Positions 9,397-16,499 of a stretch of 23,930 nt of DNA are shown piece after piece. The stretch's first letter is position 1. The number at the start of each line of letters is the position of its first letter. Origin of the DNA: DATNBT01 sp964579765 (GTDB lineage Bacteria > Acidobacteriota > Vicinamibacteria > Vicinamibacterales > CAVVIG01); the NCBI GenBank assembly GCA_964579765.1, contig CAZOIK010000436.1, forward strand, positions 1-23,930, in the 5' to 3' direction. The position numbers and the translations under genes were made by a program. A model generated the notes under the pieces. The model did no database searches and had not been told where the DNA came from. It saw only the letters and a program-made list of their open reading frames with translations.

Positions 9397-11052
9397 ACGA
9401 CCCTTCAGCTCTCGCTCGACCAGCTCGACGCAGACGTACGCTCCTCCGTTCCGCGCGCCGACCGCGCCGCCGCCGCGCTCTGGCGGCGCGACGCCTCACT
9501 CTGGAGCCCGGCGCCGGACGTCCAGGCGAAGATCGCGAACCGCCTCGGCTGGCTGGATTCGCCGCGCTTGATGGCACAGTCGCTCGACCGGCTCAGGTCG
9601 TTCGCGGCGTCGGTCAAGGACGCCGGCACCACGGACGTCGTCCTTCTCGGGATGGGCGGCTCCAGCCTCGCGCCCGAAGTGCTGCGATCGATTGTCGGCG
9701 TCGCGCCGGGGTGGCCGCGATTTCACATGCTCGACTCGACCGATCCCGCGGCCGTGCGCGCGGCCGCGACGCCGCCGCGCTCGACGCTGTACATCCTCGC
9801 GAGCAAGTCGGGAGGGACCATCGAGCCCAACTCGCTCGCGGCGCACTTCCAGGCGACGCTCGAATCCGCAGGCGTCGCCGCGTGGGCCGACCACTTCGTC
9901 GCGATTACCGACGAGGGCACGAGCCTGGCCACACGGGCGCGTGCCGAGCGGTTTCGCGACGTCTTCGTCAACCCGTCCGACATCGGCGGCCGCTACTCCG
10001 CGCTGTCGTTCTTCGGCATGGTGCCGGCCGCGCTGATGGGACAGGACGTCGGCGCGCTCGTGTCGCGCGGCCAGGAGATGCTGCAGGAGGCGTCGGCGAA
10101 CGAACGCGCGCTCGACAACCCGGCCGTCGCGCTCGGCCTGGTCATGGCTGCCGCGGCGCGCGCGGGACGCGACAAGCTGACGCTGCTCCTGCCGCGGCCG
10201 TTCGAGGCGTTCGGCCTGTGGGTCGAGCAACTCGTGGCGGAAAGCACAGGCAAGAACGGCGTCGGCATCGTGCCGGTCGCGGGCGAGCCGGCCGGCGCGA
10301 CGTCGGTGTACGGAGAGGATCGCCTGTTCGTCCAGGCCGGCACCTCGTCGTCTCCCGCGCTCGGGCCGACGGTCCACATCGACTGGACCGATCCGCTCTC
10401 GCTCGGGGCCGAGTTCGTTCGCTGGGAAATCGCGACGGCGATTGCGGGCGCGCTGCTCGACATCAACCCCTTCGACGAGCCGAACGTGCAGCAGGCCAAG
10501 GACGCGACGACGCGTCTGCTCGGCGCGTTCACGTCGCAGGGCGCGCTGCCCTCGACGCCCGCCGATCTCACGCTTGCCGGCGGCGTCGAGCTGCGGGCGA
10601 CGGCGGCGCTGCGGACCGCGCTCGGCAGCCGTGACGCCGGCGCGCTGCTCGCGACGGTGCGGCCCGGCGACTACTTCGCGCAGCTCGCCTATGTCAGCCC
10701 GGCGTCAGATGTTCTTGCGGAGTGCGAGCGTCTGCGCGTGGCCGTCCGCGATCGTCTGCACGTCGCGACCACCTCGGGCGTCGGCCCGCGCTACCTGCAC
10801 TCGACCGGCCAGCTCCACAAAGGCGGACCCAACACGGGCGTGTTTCTGCTGATCACGGCCGACGCCGCCGGCGACGTCACCGTCCCCGGCCAGCCGTACA
10901 GCTTCGCGACGCTCGAGCGCGCGCAGGCGCTCGGCGATTTCGCGTCGCTCGACGCGGCGCACCGGCGCGCGCTCCACGCGCACCTGCCTCGTCCGGATCG
11001 CGGGCTGGCGCGCGACCTCGCCGACGCGTTGCTCGGCGCGCGGTCGGCGTAA
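9385..11052 (+). CDS. pgi: Glucose-6-phosphate isomerase (Tal/Pgi-type isomerase domain, stand-alone)
   Basis: Interconverts glucose 6-phosphate and fructose 6-phosphate. The 555-residue product has two SIS-like sugar-isomerase halves. Key motifs are LLGMGGSSLAPEVLR (87-101), LASKSGGTIEPNSL (138-151, phosphate binding), NPSDIGGRYSALSFFG and the C-terminal STGQLHKGGPNTGVF with the catalytic-type lysine K479. The sequence is closer to the isomerase half of bifunctional transaldolase/Pgi proteins than to classical Pgi; here there is no transaldolase part and none lies next to it. The ATG at 9385 overlaps a candidate -10 box, so the GTG at 9394 (three codons later) is a serious alternative start. 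The next gene follows after 9 bases but seems to have its own promoter. Confidence 0.93.
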   Translation: MLPVTTLQLSLDQLDADVRSSVPRADRAAAALWRRDASLWSPAPDVQAKIANRLGWLDSPRLMAQSLDRLRSFAASVKDAGTTDVVLLGMGGSSLAPEVLRSIVGVAPGWPRFHMLDSTDPAAVRAAATPPRSTLYILASKSGGTIEPNSLAAHFQATLESAGVAAWADHFVAITDEGTSLATRARAERFRDVFVNPSDIGGRYSALSFFGMVPAALMGQDVGALVSRGQEMLQEASANERALDNPAVALGLVMAAAARAGRDKLTLLLPRPFEAFGLWVEQLVAESTGKNGVGIVPVAGEPAGATSVYGEDRLFVQAGTSSSPALGPTVHIDWTDPLSLGAEFVRWEIATAIAGALLDINPFDEPNVQQAKDATTRLLGAFTSQGALPSTPADLTLAGGVELRATAALRTALGSRDAGALLATVRPGDYFAQLAYVSPASDVLAECERLRVAVRDRLHVATTSGVGPRYLHSTGQLHKGGPNTGVFLLITADAAGDVTVPGQPYSFATLERAQALGDFASLDAAHRRALHAHLPRPDRGLARDLADALLGARSA

Positions 11053-11055
11053 AAT
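11050..11055 (+). promoter_or_regulatory. Candidate -10 box for a leaderless transcript
   Basis: TAAAAT begins on the pgi stop codon and ends 6 bases before the ATG at 11062, so transcription would begin at or next to that start codon. A weak TTGCTC (11029-11034) lies 15 bases upstream as a possible -35 box. No Shine-Dalgarno sequence is seen. Confidence 0.45.
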
Positions 11056-11061
11056 GGCGCC

Positions 11062-11445
11062 ATGCGCTATCTAGTCACGGCGCGCGTCAAACCAGGACAG
11101 GAGCGGGCGCTGGCCGACGCCATCGACGACGGCACCCTGGGGCAGGGGTCGGTCGCCGGCGACGAGTACGACCGCAACATGCAGGACGCGCGCGCGCTCG
11201 ACGACGGGCGCGTGCAGTGGGTCGAAGTCTGCTACTGCTACACGCCGCTCGCCGAAGAACGCGACTACTGGGAAGAGTACTTTCACCTCGACAAGGTGCA
11301 GGACGCGCACGCGCGCTCACGGTGCAAAGATCTGAACGGCACCGAAGCCTGGGCCTGCAACGACTGCGACTGTTCCGCGCGCCTCGAAGCCCGCCTCGCC
11401 ACCAAGGGACGTCCGTTCCTCGACGCTCTGCGGTCGAAGCGGTAG
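11062..11445 (+). CDS. Cysteine-rich protein of unknown function, coupled to a sigma-54 activator
   Basis: A 127-residue protein without signal peptide or membrane helix. It begins with a ferredoxin-like or antibiotic-monooxygenase-like strand/helix (MRYLVTARVKPGQERALADAI), which resembles small alpha/beta dimer folds. Six cysteines stand in two groups: C57 and C59 (VEVCYCYTP), and C88, C99, C102 and C104 (RCKDLNGTEAWACNDCDC). The CxxCxC cluster looks like a metal or iron-sulfur site or a redox switch. I have the impression of similar hypothetical proteins in other Acidobacteria but cannot name a family. The stop TAG is followed directly by the ATG of the regulator gene, so both are made together and the protein could be its partner or signal input. 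Confidence 0.82.
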   Translation: MRYLVTARVKPGQERALADAIDDGTLGQGSVAGDEYDRNMQDARALDDGRVQWVEVCYCYTPLAEERDYWEEYFHLDKVQDAHARSRCKDLNGTEAWACNDCDCSARLEARLATKGRPFLDALRSKR

Positions 11446-14376
11446 ATGCCCTCGAGCTCTCTGCAGGCGCTCCTCGCGCGCGCCGCCGCCGCACTCGAGC
11501 GCGGCCACGGCGCCGAGGCCGCGCAGATGCTCGCGCCGGTCCTGAAATCCACGCTGCCGCGAGACGACGAGCTGGCGCTGCGCGCGACGCTGGCTGAAGC
11601 GTGGCTGCAGCAGGACGACCTCGACCAGGCCGCGGCCGCGCTGGGCCGCACGCCGGACACGTTCCGCGACAACGTCGCGCCGGTCCGTCTCTCGACGCTC
11701 TGGCGCCTGCACGGACGGCTGACCTCCGCGCGCGGCGATCAGTCGCGCGCCATCGCGCTCCACGGCCGCGCGCTGAAGCAGGCGGAAGCCGCGCACGAGC
11801 CGCGCGCCATCGGCCTCGCCCACTACGAGCTGGCGCAGTGCTATCGCCAGGTCGGCGACACCGCCATCGTCCGCGAGCACATCTCGAAGGCCGCGTCGGC
11901 GCTGCTGGCGGCGGGCGACAAGCGCCATCTCGCGCTCGTACACTCGTTGTCGGGCATCCTGCTGGCGCAGGTCGGCGAGTACGACGAGGCGATGAGCGCG
12001 CTCCGCCAGGCCGAGCGGCTCGCCACGCTCGTCCACGCCAACGACGTGCTGGCGACGATCTGCGGAAATCAGGCCGGCGTCATGATGCTCGAGCACCGCT
12101 ACGAGCAGGCGCTTGCGCTGGCCGAGCGCAGCGTGGCGTTGCAGGAGGCGCACGGCTCGGGTCACGGGCTCGCCGTTGCGCTGGCCAATCTCGGTCAGAT
12201 CTCGGTCCGGCTGGGCGACCTCAATGGCGCCGAGCAGGTGCTGCATCGCGCGCTCGAGACGCGCAGCCCGATCCAGTTCCACGAGACCACGGGCGCCGTG
12301 TTCGACACGCTCGCCCAGATTCACATGATCCGCGGCAACTACGAGACCGCCCAGGATTTTCTCGCGCGGGCGGGCGACGCCTACGGCGCATACGGCCGGC
12401 AGACCAGCCGCTGGTACGAGTGGTCGGTGCGCGTGCTCGGCGCGCGGCTGGCGCTGCGCCGCGGCGCCGTCGACGACGCCGTGGCGAAGGCCGACGAAAT
12501 CCTGCAGGCGGGCGCGCCGCCGTTCGACGCGCTCCAGGCGACGCTCATCGCCGCGGAGGCACTCACGGCCGCCGGGCGGCTGACCGACGCGGAACAGCGG
12601 CTTGCCGCCGCCGGTGACGCGCTCGATCCGACGGTGGCGCCGGCGACATGGGGCGAGTACCTGCGGCTGCGTGGCGGGCTGCACGCGAAAACCGGCAGCG
12701 CGGGCGACGCGTACCACACCTTCGCCCAGAGCGCGACGCTGCTCGACCTGCTGGGCGAACGCTATCAGGCGGCGCTCAGTCATCTCGCCCTGGGCCGGCT
12801 CGTCGCGCAGACCGGCGCGCGCTCGATTGCCGAGAAGCATCTCGCGCAGGCGCTCGGCGTCTTCGAGCAGCTCGGCGCGGCGCGCGACTCCAGCGACGCG
12901 CACGCCGCCCGCGGCCTGCTCACGACAATCGGCTCGGGCGAATACGTCATCTCGCCTGCCGACGCCGACGACGCGATCGTGCGGCGCATCGTTGACGCCG
13001 CGGCGCTGCCGGATCTGCTGGGACGCGAGACCGCGCTCGCGATGCTCGAAGGCGCTTCGGCCGACTCCGCGGTCGTGTTCGTGCGCATCCCCGGCGGCGA
13101 CATCCGCATCGTCGCCGCGGCGGGCGTGGACGCGGACACGGCACGCACGATGGCGCGATCGGCGGCGAACGGACAGCCGTACGGGCGCGGTGTGCTGTTC
13201 GTCGATTCGCTCGGCCGCGACGCCGACGGCGAGCGGCTCGTGCTCGTCGCGTCGCCGCGGCCGATCGGGCATCCGATCATGCGGCGGCTGCGCATGATCG
13301 CCTCTGTGGCGCGGCAGGGGTTCGCGCTCTGCGCCGCACGCGATCGCTCGGTCAAGTCGGCCGTCGTCCCCAAAGACCGCGCGCTCGAGCCGCTGCTGCC
13401 CGGCTTCCTGACGGCCAGCGCGGCGATGACGCGGCTCGTCGAGCAGATCCAGCGTTTGCAGGGCAACGATCTGACGGTGTTGATTACCGGGGAGAGCGGC
13501 ACCGGGAAAGAACTGGTCGCGCGCGCCATTCACGTCGGCTCGCAGCGCAGCGCCGGGATGTTCCTGCCCTACAACTGCACGACCACCGGACGCGACCTGG
13601 CCGACAGCCAGCTGTTCGGGCACCGGCGCGGCAGCTTCACCGGCGCGGTGTCCGATCAGCCGGGGCTCGTGCGATCGGCGTCGGGCGGGACGCTCTTCCT
13701 CGACGAAATCGGCGATCTGCCCATCGACGTCCAGCCCAAGCTGCTGCGGTTTCTCGAGCTGCAGGAGATCCTGCCGATCGGCGAGACGCGGCCGCAGCGC
13801 GTGGACGTCCGGGTGCTCGCGGCGACCAACGCCGACCTCGAGCAGCGCGTGGCCGAAGGCAAGTTTCGCGACGACCTCTACTATCGGCTCAGCGTCATCC
13901 GCATTCACGTGCCGCCGCTGCGCGACCGGCTCGAAGAGATCCCGCACCTGAGCGCGCTGTTCCTGCGCGACGCCTGCGAGCGCCTCGCCAAGCCCGACGT
14001 GCAGCTCAGCTCCGAGGCGCTCGACGCCTTCAGCCAGTATTGGTGGCCGGGCAACGTGCGGCAGTTGAAGAACGAAATTCAGCGCGCCGTCGCGATGAGC
14101 GCGCCGGGCGGCACGATCGAAGCGCACCACTTGTCGCCCGAGGTCGTCGCGACGCGCGCCCCGGCCCCCGCCGCACCGCACACGCCGCGCGCACCGCGCG
14201 CGGCGACCAACCTGGCCAGCGCGATTGAAGAAGTTGAACGCGAGCTGATTCAGGCGGCGCTCAACGGAACCGCCGGCAACATCTCTCAGGCGGCGCGGGT
14301 GCTCGGGCTCACTCGCCGCGGTCTCTACCTGAAGCTCCGCCGCCTCGGCCTCGACGTCGCCGCCGAGGCCAGCTAA
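11446..14376 (+). CDS. Sigma-54-dependent transcriptional activator with TPR sensor and GAF-like domain
   Basis: A 976-residue bacterial enhancer-binding protein. Residues 1 to about 500 are tandem TPR-like helical repeats (for example AHYELAQCYRQVGD, SLSGILLAQVGEYDEAMSAL, ALANLGQISVRLGDLNGAEQ). Residues about 515-630 look like a GAF-type sensor (AVVFVRIPGGDIRIVAAAGV, GVLFVDSLGRDADGERLVLV). The AAA+ domain follows: Walker A GESGTGK (682-688), the sigma-54 contact loop as GSFTGA (729-734) instead of the usual GAFTGA, Walker B TLFLDEIGD (749-757) and FRDDLYYRL with arginine-finger residues (807-815). A Fis-type helix-turn-helix ends the protein (NISQAARVLGLTRRGLYLKL, about 944-963). There is no receiver domain, so it is not a two-component regulator; the TPR and GAF parts probably bind a protein or small ligand. 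The start is directly after the preceding stop. The gene is followed by an unusual repeat-rich gap that may hold its targets. Confidence 0.94.
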   Translation: MPSSSLQALLARAAAALERGHGAEAAQMLAPVLKSTLPRDDELALRATLAEAWLQQDDLDQAAAALGRTPDTFRDNVAPVRLSTLWRLHGRLTSARGDQSRAIALHGRALKQAEAAHEPRAIGLAHYELAQCYRQVGDTAIVREHISKAASALLAAGDKRHLALVHSLSGILLAQVGEYDEAMSALRQAERLATLVHANDVLATICGNQAGVMMLEHRYEQALALAERSVALQEAHGSGHGLAVALANLGQISVRLGDLNGAEQVLHRALETRSPIQFHETTGAVFDTLAQIHMIRGNYETAQDFLARAGDAYGAYGRQTSRWYEWSVRVLGARLALRRGAVDDAVAKADEILQAGAPPFDALQATLIAAEALTAAGRLTDAEQRLAAAGDALDPTVAPATWGEYLRLRGGLHAKTGSAGDAYHTFAQSATLLDLLGERYQAALSHLALGRLVAQTGARSIAEKHLAQALGVFEQLGAARDSSDAHAARGLLTTIGSGEYVISPADADDAIVRRIVDAAALPDLLGRETALAMLEGASADSAVVFVRIPGGDIRIVAAAGVDADTARTMARSAANGQPYGRGVLFVDSLGRDADGERLVLVASPRPIGHPIMRRLRMIASVARQGFALCAARDRSVKSAVVPKDRALEPLLPGFLTASAAMTRLVEQIQRLQGNDLTVLITGESGTGKELVARAIHVGSQRSAGMFLPYNCTTTGRDLADSQLFGHRRGSFTGAVSDQPGLVRSASGGTLFLDEIGDLPIDVQPKLLRFLELQEILPIGETRPQRVDVRVLAATNADLEQRVAEGKFRDDLYYRLSVIRIHVPPLRDRLEEIPHLSALFLRDACERLAKPDVQLSSEALDAFSQYWWPGNVRQLKNEIQRAVAMSAPGGTIEAHHLSPEVVATRAPAPAAPHTPRAPRAATNLASAIEEVERELIQAALNGTAGNISQAARVLGLTRRGLYLKLRRLGLDVAAEAS

Positions 14377-14404
14377 GCCGCTCGAGGACTCCTACACGGG
14401 AACC

Positions 14405-14430
14405 ATTTTGTCCTCATACGAGGACAGAAT
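14405..14430. terminator. Strong inverted repeat after the sigma-54 activator gene
   Basis: An 11-bp stem with one G-T pair and a 4-base loop: the core GTCCTC-ATAC-GAGGAC (14410-14425) is perfect and the arms extend with ATTTT on the left and AGAAT on the right. It lies 28 bases past the regulator stop. It could end that transcript, although no T-tract follows, or serve as a dyad operator. Confidence 0.5.
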
Positions 14431-14477
14431 TGCGCCATCCGACGTCCGATTGCGCTGTGCACATGACCGATTGACAC

Positions 14478-14496
14478 GTTACGAGCTGCTCGTAAC
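14478..14496. repeat. Inverted repeat at the left end of the 21-bp array
   Basis: Perfect 8-bp arms GTTACGAG (14478-14485) and CTCGTAAC (14489-14496) with a CTG loop. It overlaps the first strong 21-bp unit and is not repeated in later units because the CTCGTAAC half has diverged. Confidence 0.5.
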
Positions 14497-14857
14497 CCAG
14501 TGCGAGCTCCGCGTAACCTCGTGCGAGCTGCCATTTGCCACGTGCGAGCTTCCGTGTGCCTCGTGCGGACGACCGGATGACCCGTGCGGACGACCGGATG
14601 ATCCGTGCGGACGACGATCGTGCACGCGCGCTGCACTGGTTGTTCGTCTGCAGGGTGCCGATGCGCCCGTGCAGAGGACGCTCGCACGCTCGCAACGCAC
14701 ATTCGAACGGCCGCATCGCACATTCTGACGGTCGCACCGCGTCCTGCGGCCGTCGCGGCGCATGTTCTGCCAGGCGCAGTGCAGGTTTCGCCCGCCGTAG
14801 CGCGTATGTCGCCAGCTGCAAGTCAGATATCACCGTCTGCCGGTCAGAGATCCGTGG
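14480..14857. repeat. Diverged tandem array of about 18 units of 21 bp
   Basis: Units begin at 14480 and every 21 bases up to 14837. Neighbouring units are much alike while distant ones differ: 14564 and 14585 differ at one base, 14480 and 14501 match at 16 of 21, 14690 and 14711 at 17 of 21, and 14816 and 14837 at 14 of 21. Subfamilies begin TGCGAGCT (14501-14563), TGCGGACG (14564-14626) and (T/C)CGCA-(A/T)-CGCACATTC (14690-14731). The third position group is usually GC and units tend to end in CG or AG. A weaker 7-base sub-period is visible (several heptads begin TGC). Weaker units may extend left to about 14417. There are no unique spacers, so it is not a CRISPR array. Confidence 0.75.
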
Positions 14858-14936
14858 CCCCGATGGACTCGCGAGCGTTCTTCACGGCTGTACAGCGAGC
14901 CGACAGCCGCACTGGCTGACGCAATTCCGCCTATGC

Positions 14937-14959
14937 GCTCGGATACTTAGTATTCGAGC
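14937..14959. promoter_or_regulatory. 23-bp near-perfect palindrome upstream of the PilZ gene
   Basis: The left arm GCTCGGATACT (14937-14947) and right arm AGTATTCGAGC (14949-14959) pair over 11 positions with one G-T mismatch, around a single central T. The inner half ATACT-T-AGTAT is perfect. The form suits a dimeric repressor or activator site, or a compact hairpin, about 175 bases before the PilZ start. Confidence 0.5.
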
Positions 14960-15082
14960 TTGAGGATAACTGGATACACAGTAATCAGTTTCACAGAAAT
15001 CACAGCCACGACAACTCAGACTAAGTTACTGAAATAAAAGTCGTTAGGACACATGACCGTACGAGACTTGCACAATACTTCG

Positions 15083-15093
15083 AGTGGTCCACT
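15083..15093. promoter_or_regulatory. Short palindrome in the PilZ upstream region
   Basis: AGTGG-T-CCACT is a perfect 11-base dyad 40 bases before the PilZ start codon, within AT-rich DNA. TTGCAC (15068-15073) lies just upstream as a possible -35 box. It may be an operator, but dyads this short arise by chance. Confidence 0.25.
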
Positions 15094-15132
15094 ACTTGAT
15101 TACGCTTTCGCACCGAGTATTCGGGAGGATTC

Positions 15133-15585
15133 GTGAACAAGCACATCTGGACCGACGCGCCGACCCCATCGCCCGTGCGTGAGCAGCGCTCGTCCGAGCG
15201 GAAGACCATCAACGTGCCGGCGCGCCTGACATGGAAAGACCAGCGCGGCACCACGCGATTCGCCAGCGTCGTCACGCGCAACGTCAGCGAGTTCGGCGTG
15301 TACGTGGAGTGCCACTCCGCCGTCTCGATCCCGATGTTCCGCCTGGTGCAGTTCCAGCTCGAACGCGCGGTGCGCGAATGCGACGATCTCCCGATGTCGC
15401 TGCGCTCGGGGCGGGTGCTCTCCGCCGTCTACCGCGTCTCGCCCGCCACGGCGTCCGGACGTCCGCAGTGCCTGGCGCTGCGCCTGATGGTCGATCCGCG
15501 TCGGCGGACCATCGACGTCGCGCCGGCGATGGCGGCCACGACGCGGACGCCGGCCGCCGAGAGCGGCACGCGCGCTACGGCGTAG
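15133..15585 (+). CDS. PilZ-domain protein (possible cyclic-di-GMP receptor)
   Basis: A 150-residue single-domain cytoplasmic protein. The GTG start has a good ribosome-binding site, GGGAGGA, 4 bases before it. The cyclic-di-GMP signature seems complete: RSSER (19-23, RxxxR type) and NVSEFG (50-55, the [D/N]xSxxG motif), followed by the expected beta-barrel strands (GVYVECHSAV, LVQFQLERAV, LRSGRVLSAVYRV, QCLALRLM). The C-terminal 20 residues are an alanine/threonine-rich tail of low complexity. PilZ proteins relay cyclic-di-GMP levels to motility, exopolysaccharide or transcription; no partner is evident next to it. It stands alone behind an unusually long regulatory region, and its stop overlaps that of the convergent hydrolase gene by 11 bases. 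Confidence 0.88.
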   Translation: MNKHIWTDAPTPSPVREQRSSERKTINVPARLTWKDQRGTTRFASVVTRNVSEFGVYVECHSAVSIPMFRLVQFQLERAVRECDDLPMSLRSGRVLSAVYRVSPATASGRPQCLALRLMVDPRRRTIDVAPAMAATTRTPAAESGTRATA

Positions 15586-15587
15586 CG
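15573..15587. terminator. Inverted repeat containing both convergent stop codons
   Basis: CGCTAC-GGC-GTAGCG is a perfect 6-bp stem with a 3-base loop. The arms contain the TAG of the PilZ gene (15583-15585) and, on the other strand, the TAG of the hydrolase gene (15577-15575). It could stop transcription from both sides, but it lacks a T-tract and is partly forced by the two facing stop codons. Confidence 0.3.
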
Positions 15588-16495
15588 GCCTTCTTCCTCC
15601 AGTACCGCGCGAGGCCGCGCCAGTTCAGGTCGAAGCGGCCCGCCACTTCGTATGCGTGCGCGTCGGCGACGTTCATCCGGCGCGTGAGCTCGAGCCGCAG
15701 CTGATCCGCGTACCACTGCTCGCGATCGGCGTCGCTGCCGTCCCGCTCGAGCGACTGCCTCACGAGCGTCCCCGCGAGGCCGATGTGATCGCGCAGCGCG
15801 CTCAGATGCGCCGGCACCGGCGACGACGGCCCGAAATGCGTGAGCATGAGCGTGTCGGCGCGCCACCGCTCGATGCGTTCCAGGCTCCCCTGCCACGCCT
15901 CCAGGTCGATGTCCGGCGGGGGCGTCGGCGGCAGCACGACGCCACCCGGCATCAGGCAGACGCCGGCCGTGTCGCCGACGAAGGCGATCCCGGACTCGCG
16001 ATCGAAATAGCTCACGAGATGCGACGCGTGGCCGGGCGTGTACTCGACGTCGAACATCCGGTTCGCGACCGCCATTCGTTCGCCGCCCTGCAGGACGACC
16101 ATCGACGCCGCCGGCACCGGACGCACCTCTCCCCACAGCCGATCCATGTCGCCGCCGTAGAGGCGCGCGGCGCTCGCCAGCAGCTTCGTTGGATCCGCCA
16201 TGTGAGGCGCGCCCTTCTCGTGCACGGAGACGCGCAGGCGGGGCAACTCGCGCACCAGCGTGCCCGTCGCGCCGGCGTGATCGAGGTGAATGTGCGTCAG
16301 CAGCACCGTCGTGATGTCGTGCATCGAGATGCCGGCGGCGGCGAGCGCCGCGCGCAGCCGCGGCAGCGTGCTCGACGGCCCGGGATCGACGAGCGCCACG
16401 CCGCCCGGGCCCTGCACGATCGCCGTCGCGATGATGCGCGGCAGCTGCATGAAATCCAGATCGAAATACGACAGGCCCGAGGCGAGTGTGATCAT
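15575..16495 (-). CDS. Metallo-beta-lactamase-fold hydrolase
   Basis: A 306-residue glyoxalase-II/lactonase-like metal hydrolase without signal peptide. The ATG at 16495 (MITLASGLSYFDLDF) fits the family start and lies 4 bases after the DedA stop; an upstream extension to 16552 would run into the DedA gene. Metal ligands are visible: the HxHxDH motif THIHLDHAG with H68, H70, D72 and H73, then H in YTPGHASHLVSY, D in FVGDTAGV and H in LMLTHFGPSS. The C-terminal part (about 225-306) is an extra helical domain (DADREQWYADQLRLELTRRM). This layout is seen in broadly annotated MBL-fold proteins; the substrate is unknown. It is probably co-transcribed with the DedA gene. Confidence 0.92.
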   Translation of the reverse strand: MITLASGLSYFDLDFMQLPRIIATAIVQGPGGVALVDPGPSSTLPRLRAALAAAGISMHDITTVLLTHIHLDHAGATGTLVRELPRLRVSVHEKGAPHMADPTKLLASAARLYGGDMDRLWGEVRPVPAASMVVLQGGERMAVANRMFDVEYTPGHASHLVSYFDRESGIAFVGDTAGVCLMPGGVVLPPTPPPDIDLEAWQGSLERIERWRADTLMLTHFGPSSPVPAHLSALRDHIGLAGTLVRQSLERDGSDADREQWYADQLRLELTRRMNVADAHAYEVAGRFDLNWRGLARYWRKKAATP

Positions 16496-16499
16496 GGCG

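Larger units (their letters stand above)
14377..15132. other. 756-base gene-free region rich in repeats and palindromes
   Basis: This is the only long non-coding gap in the window. From left to right it holds a hairpin (14405-14430), a 21-bp periodic array (strongest at 14480-14857), a 23-bp near-palindrome (14937-14959) and an AT-rich tract (about 14940-15130) with a short palindrome at 15083-15093 leading into the PilZ gene. Open frames in the array on both strands are a by-product of the period being a multiple of three. No tRNA or known RNA is recognisable. Confidence 0.8.

Noticed and set aside
11317..14181. 954-residue minus-strand frame opposite the sigma-54 activator
   Set aside because: The sense strand has a complete TPR/AAA+/Fis protein with all motifs; the antisense product is shadow sequence.
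14417..14857. CRISPR array
   Set aside because: The units are contiguous 21-mers with gradual drift; there are no conserved 24-40 base repeats alternating with unique spacers, and no cas genes nearby.
14377..15132. Sigma-54 promoter (GG-N10-GC) for the PilZ gene
   Set aside because: I looked for TGGCAC-N5-TTGCA-like sequence near 14910-15110 and found only poor matches such as TGGCTGACGCAATT, lacking the right spacing.
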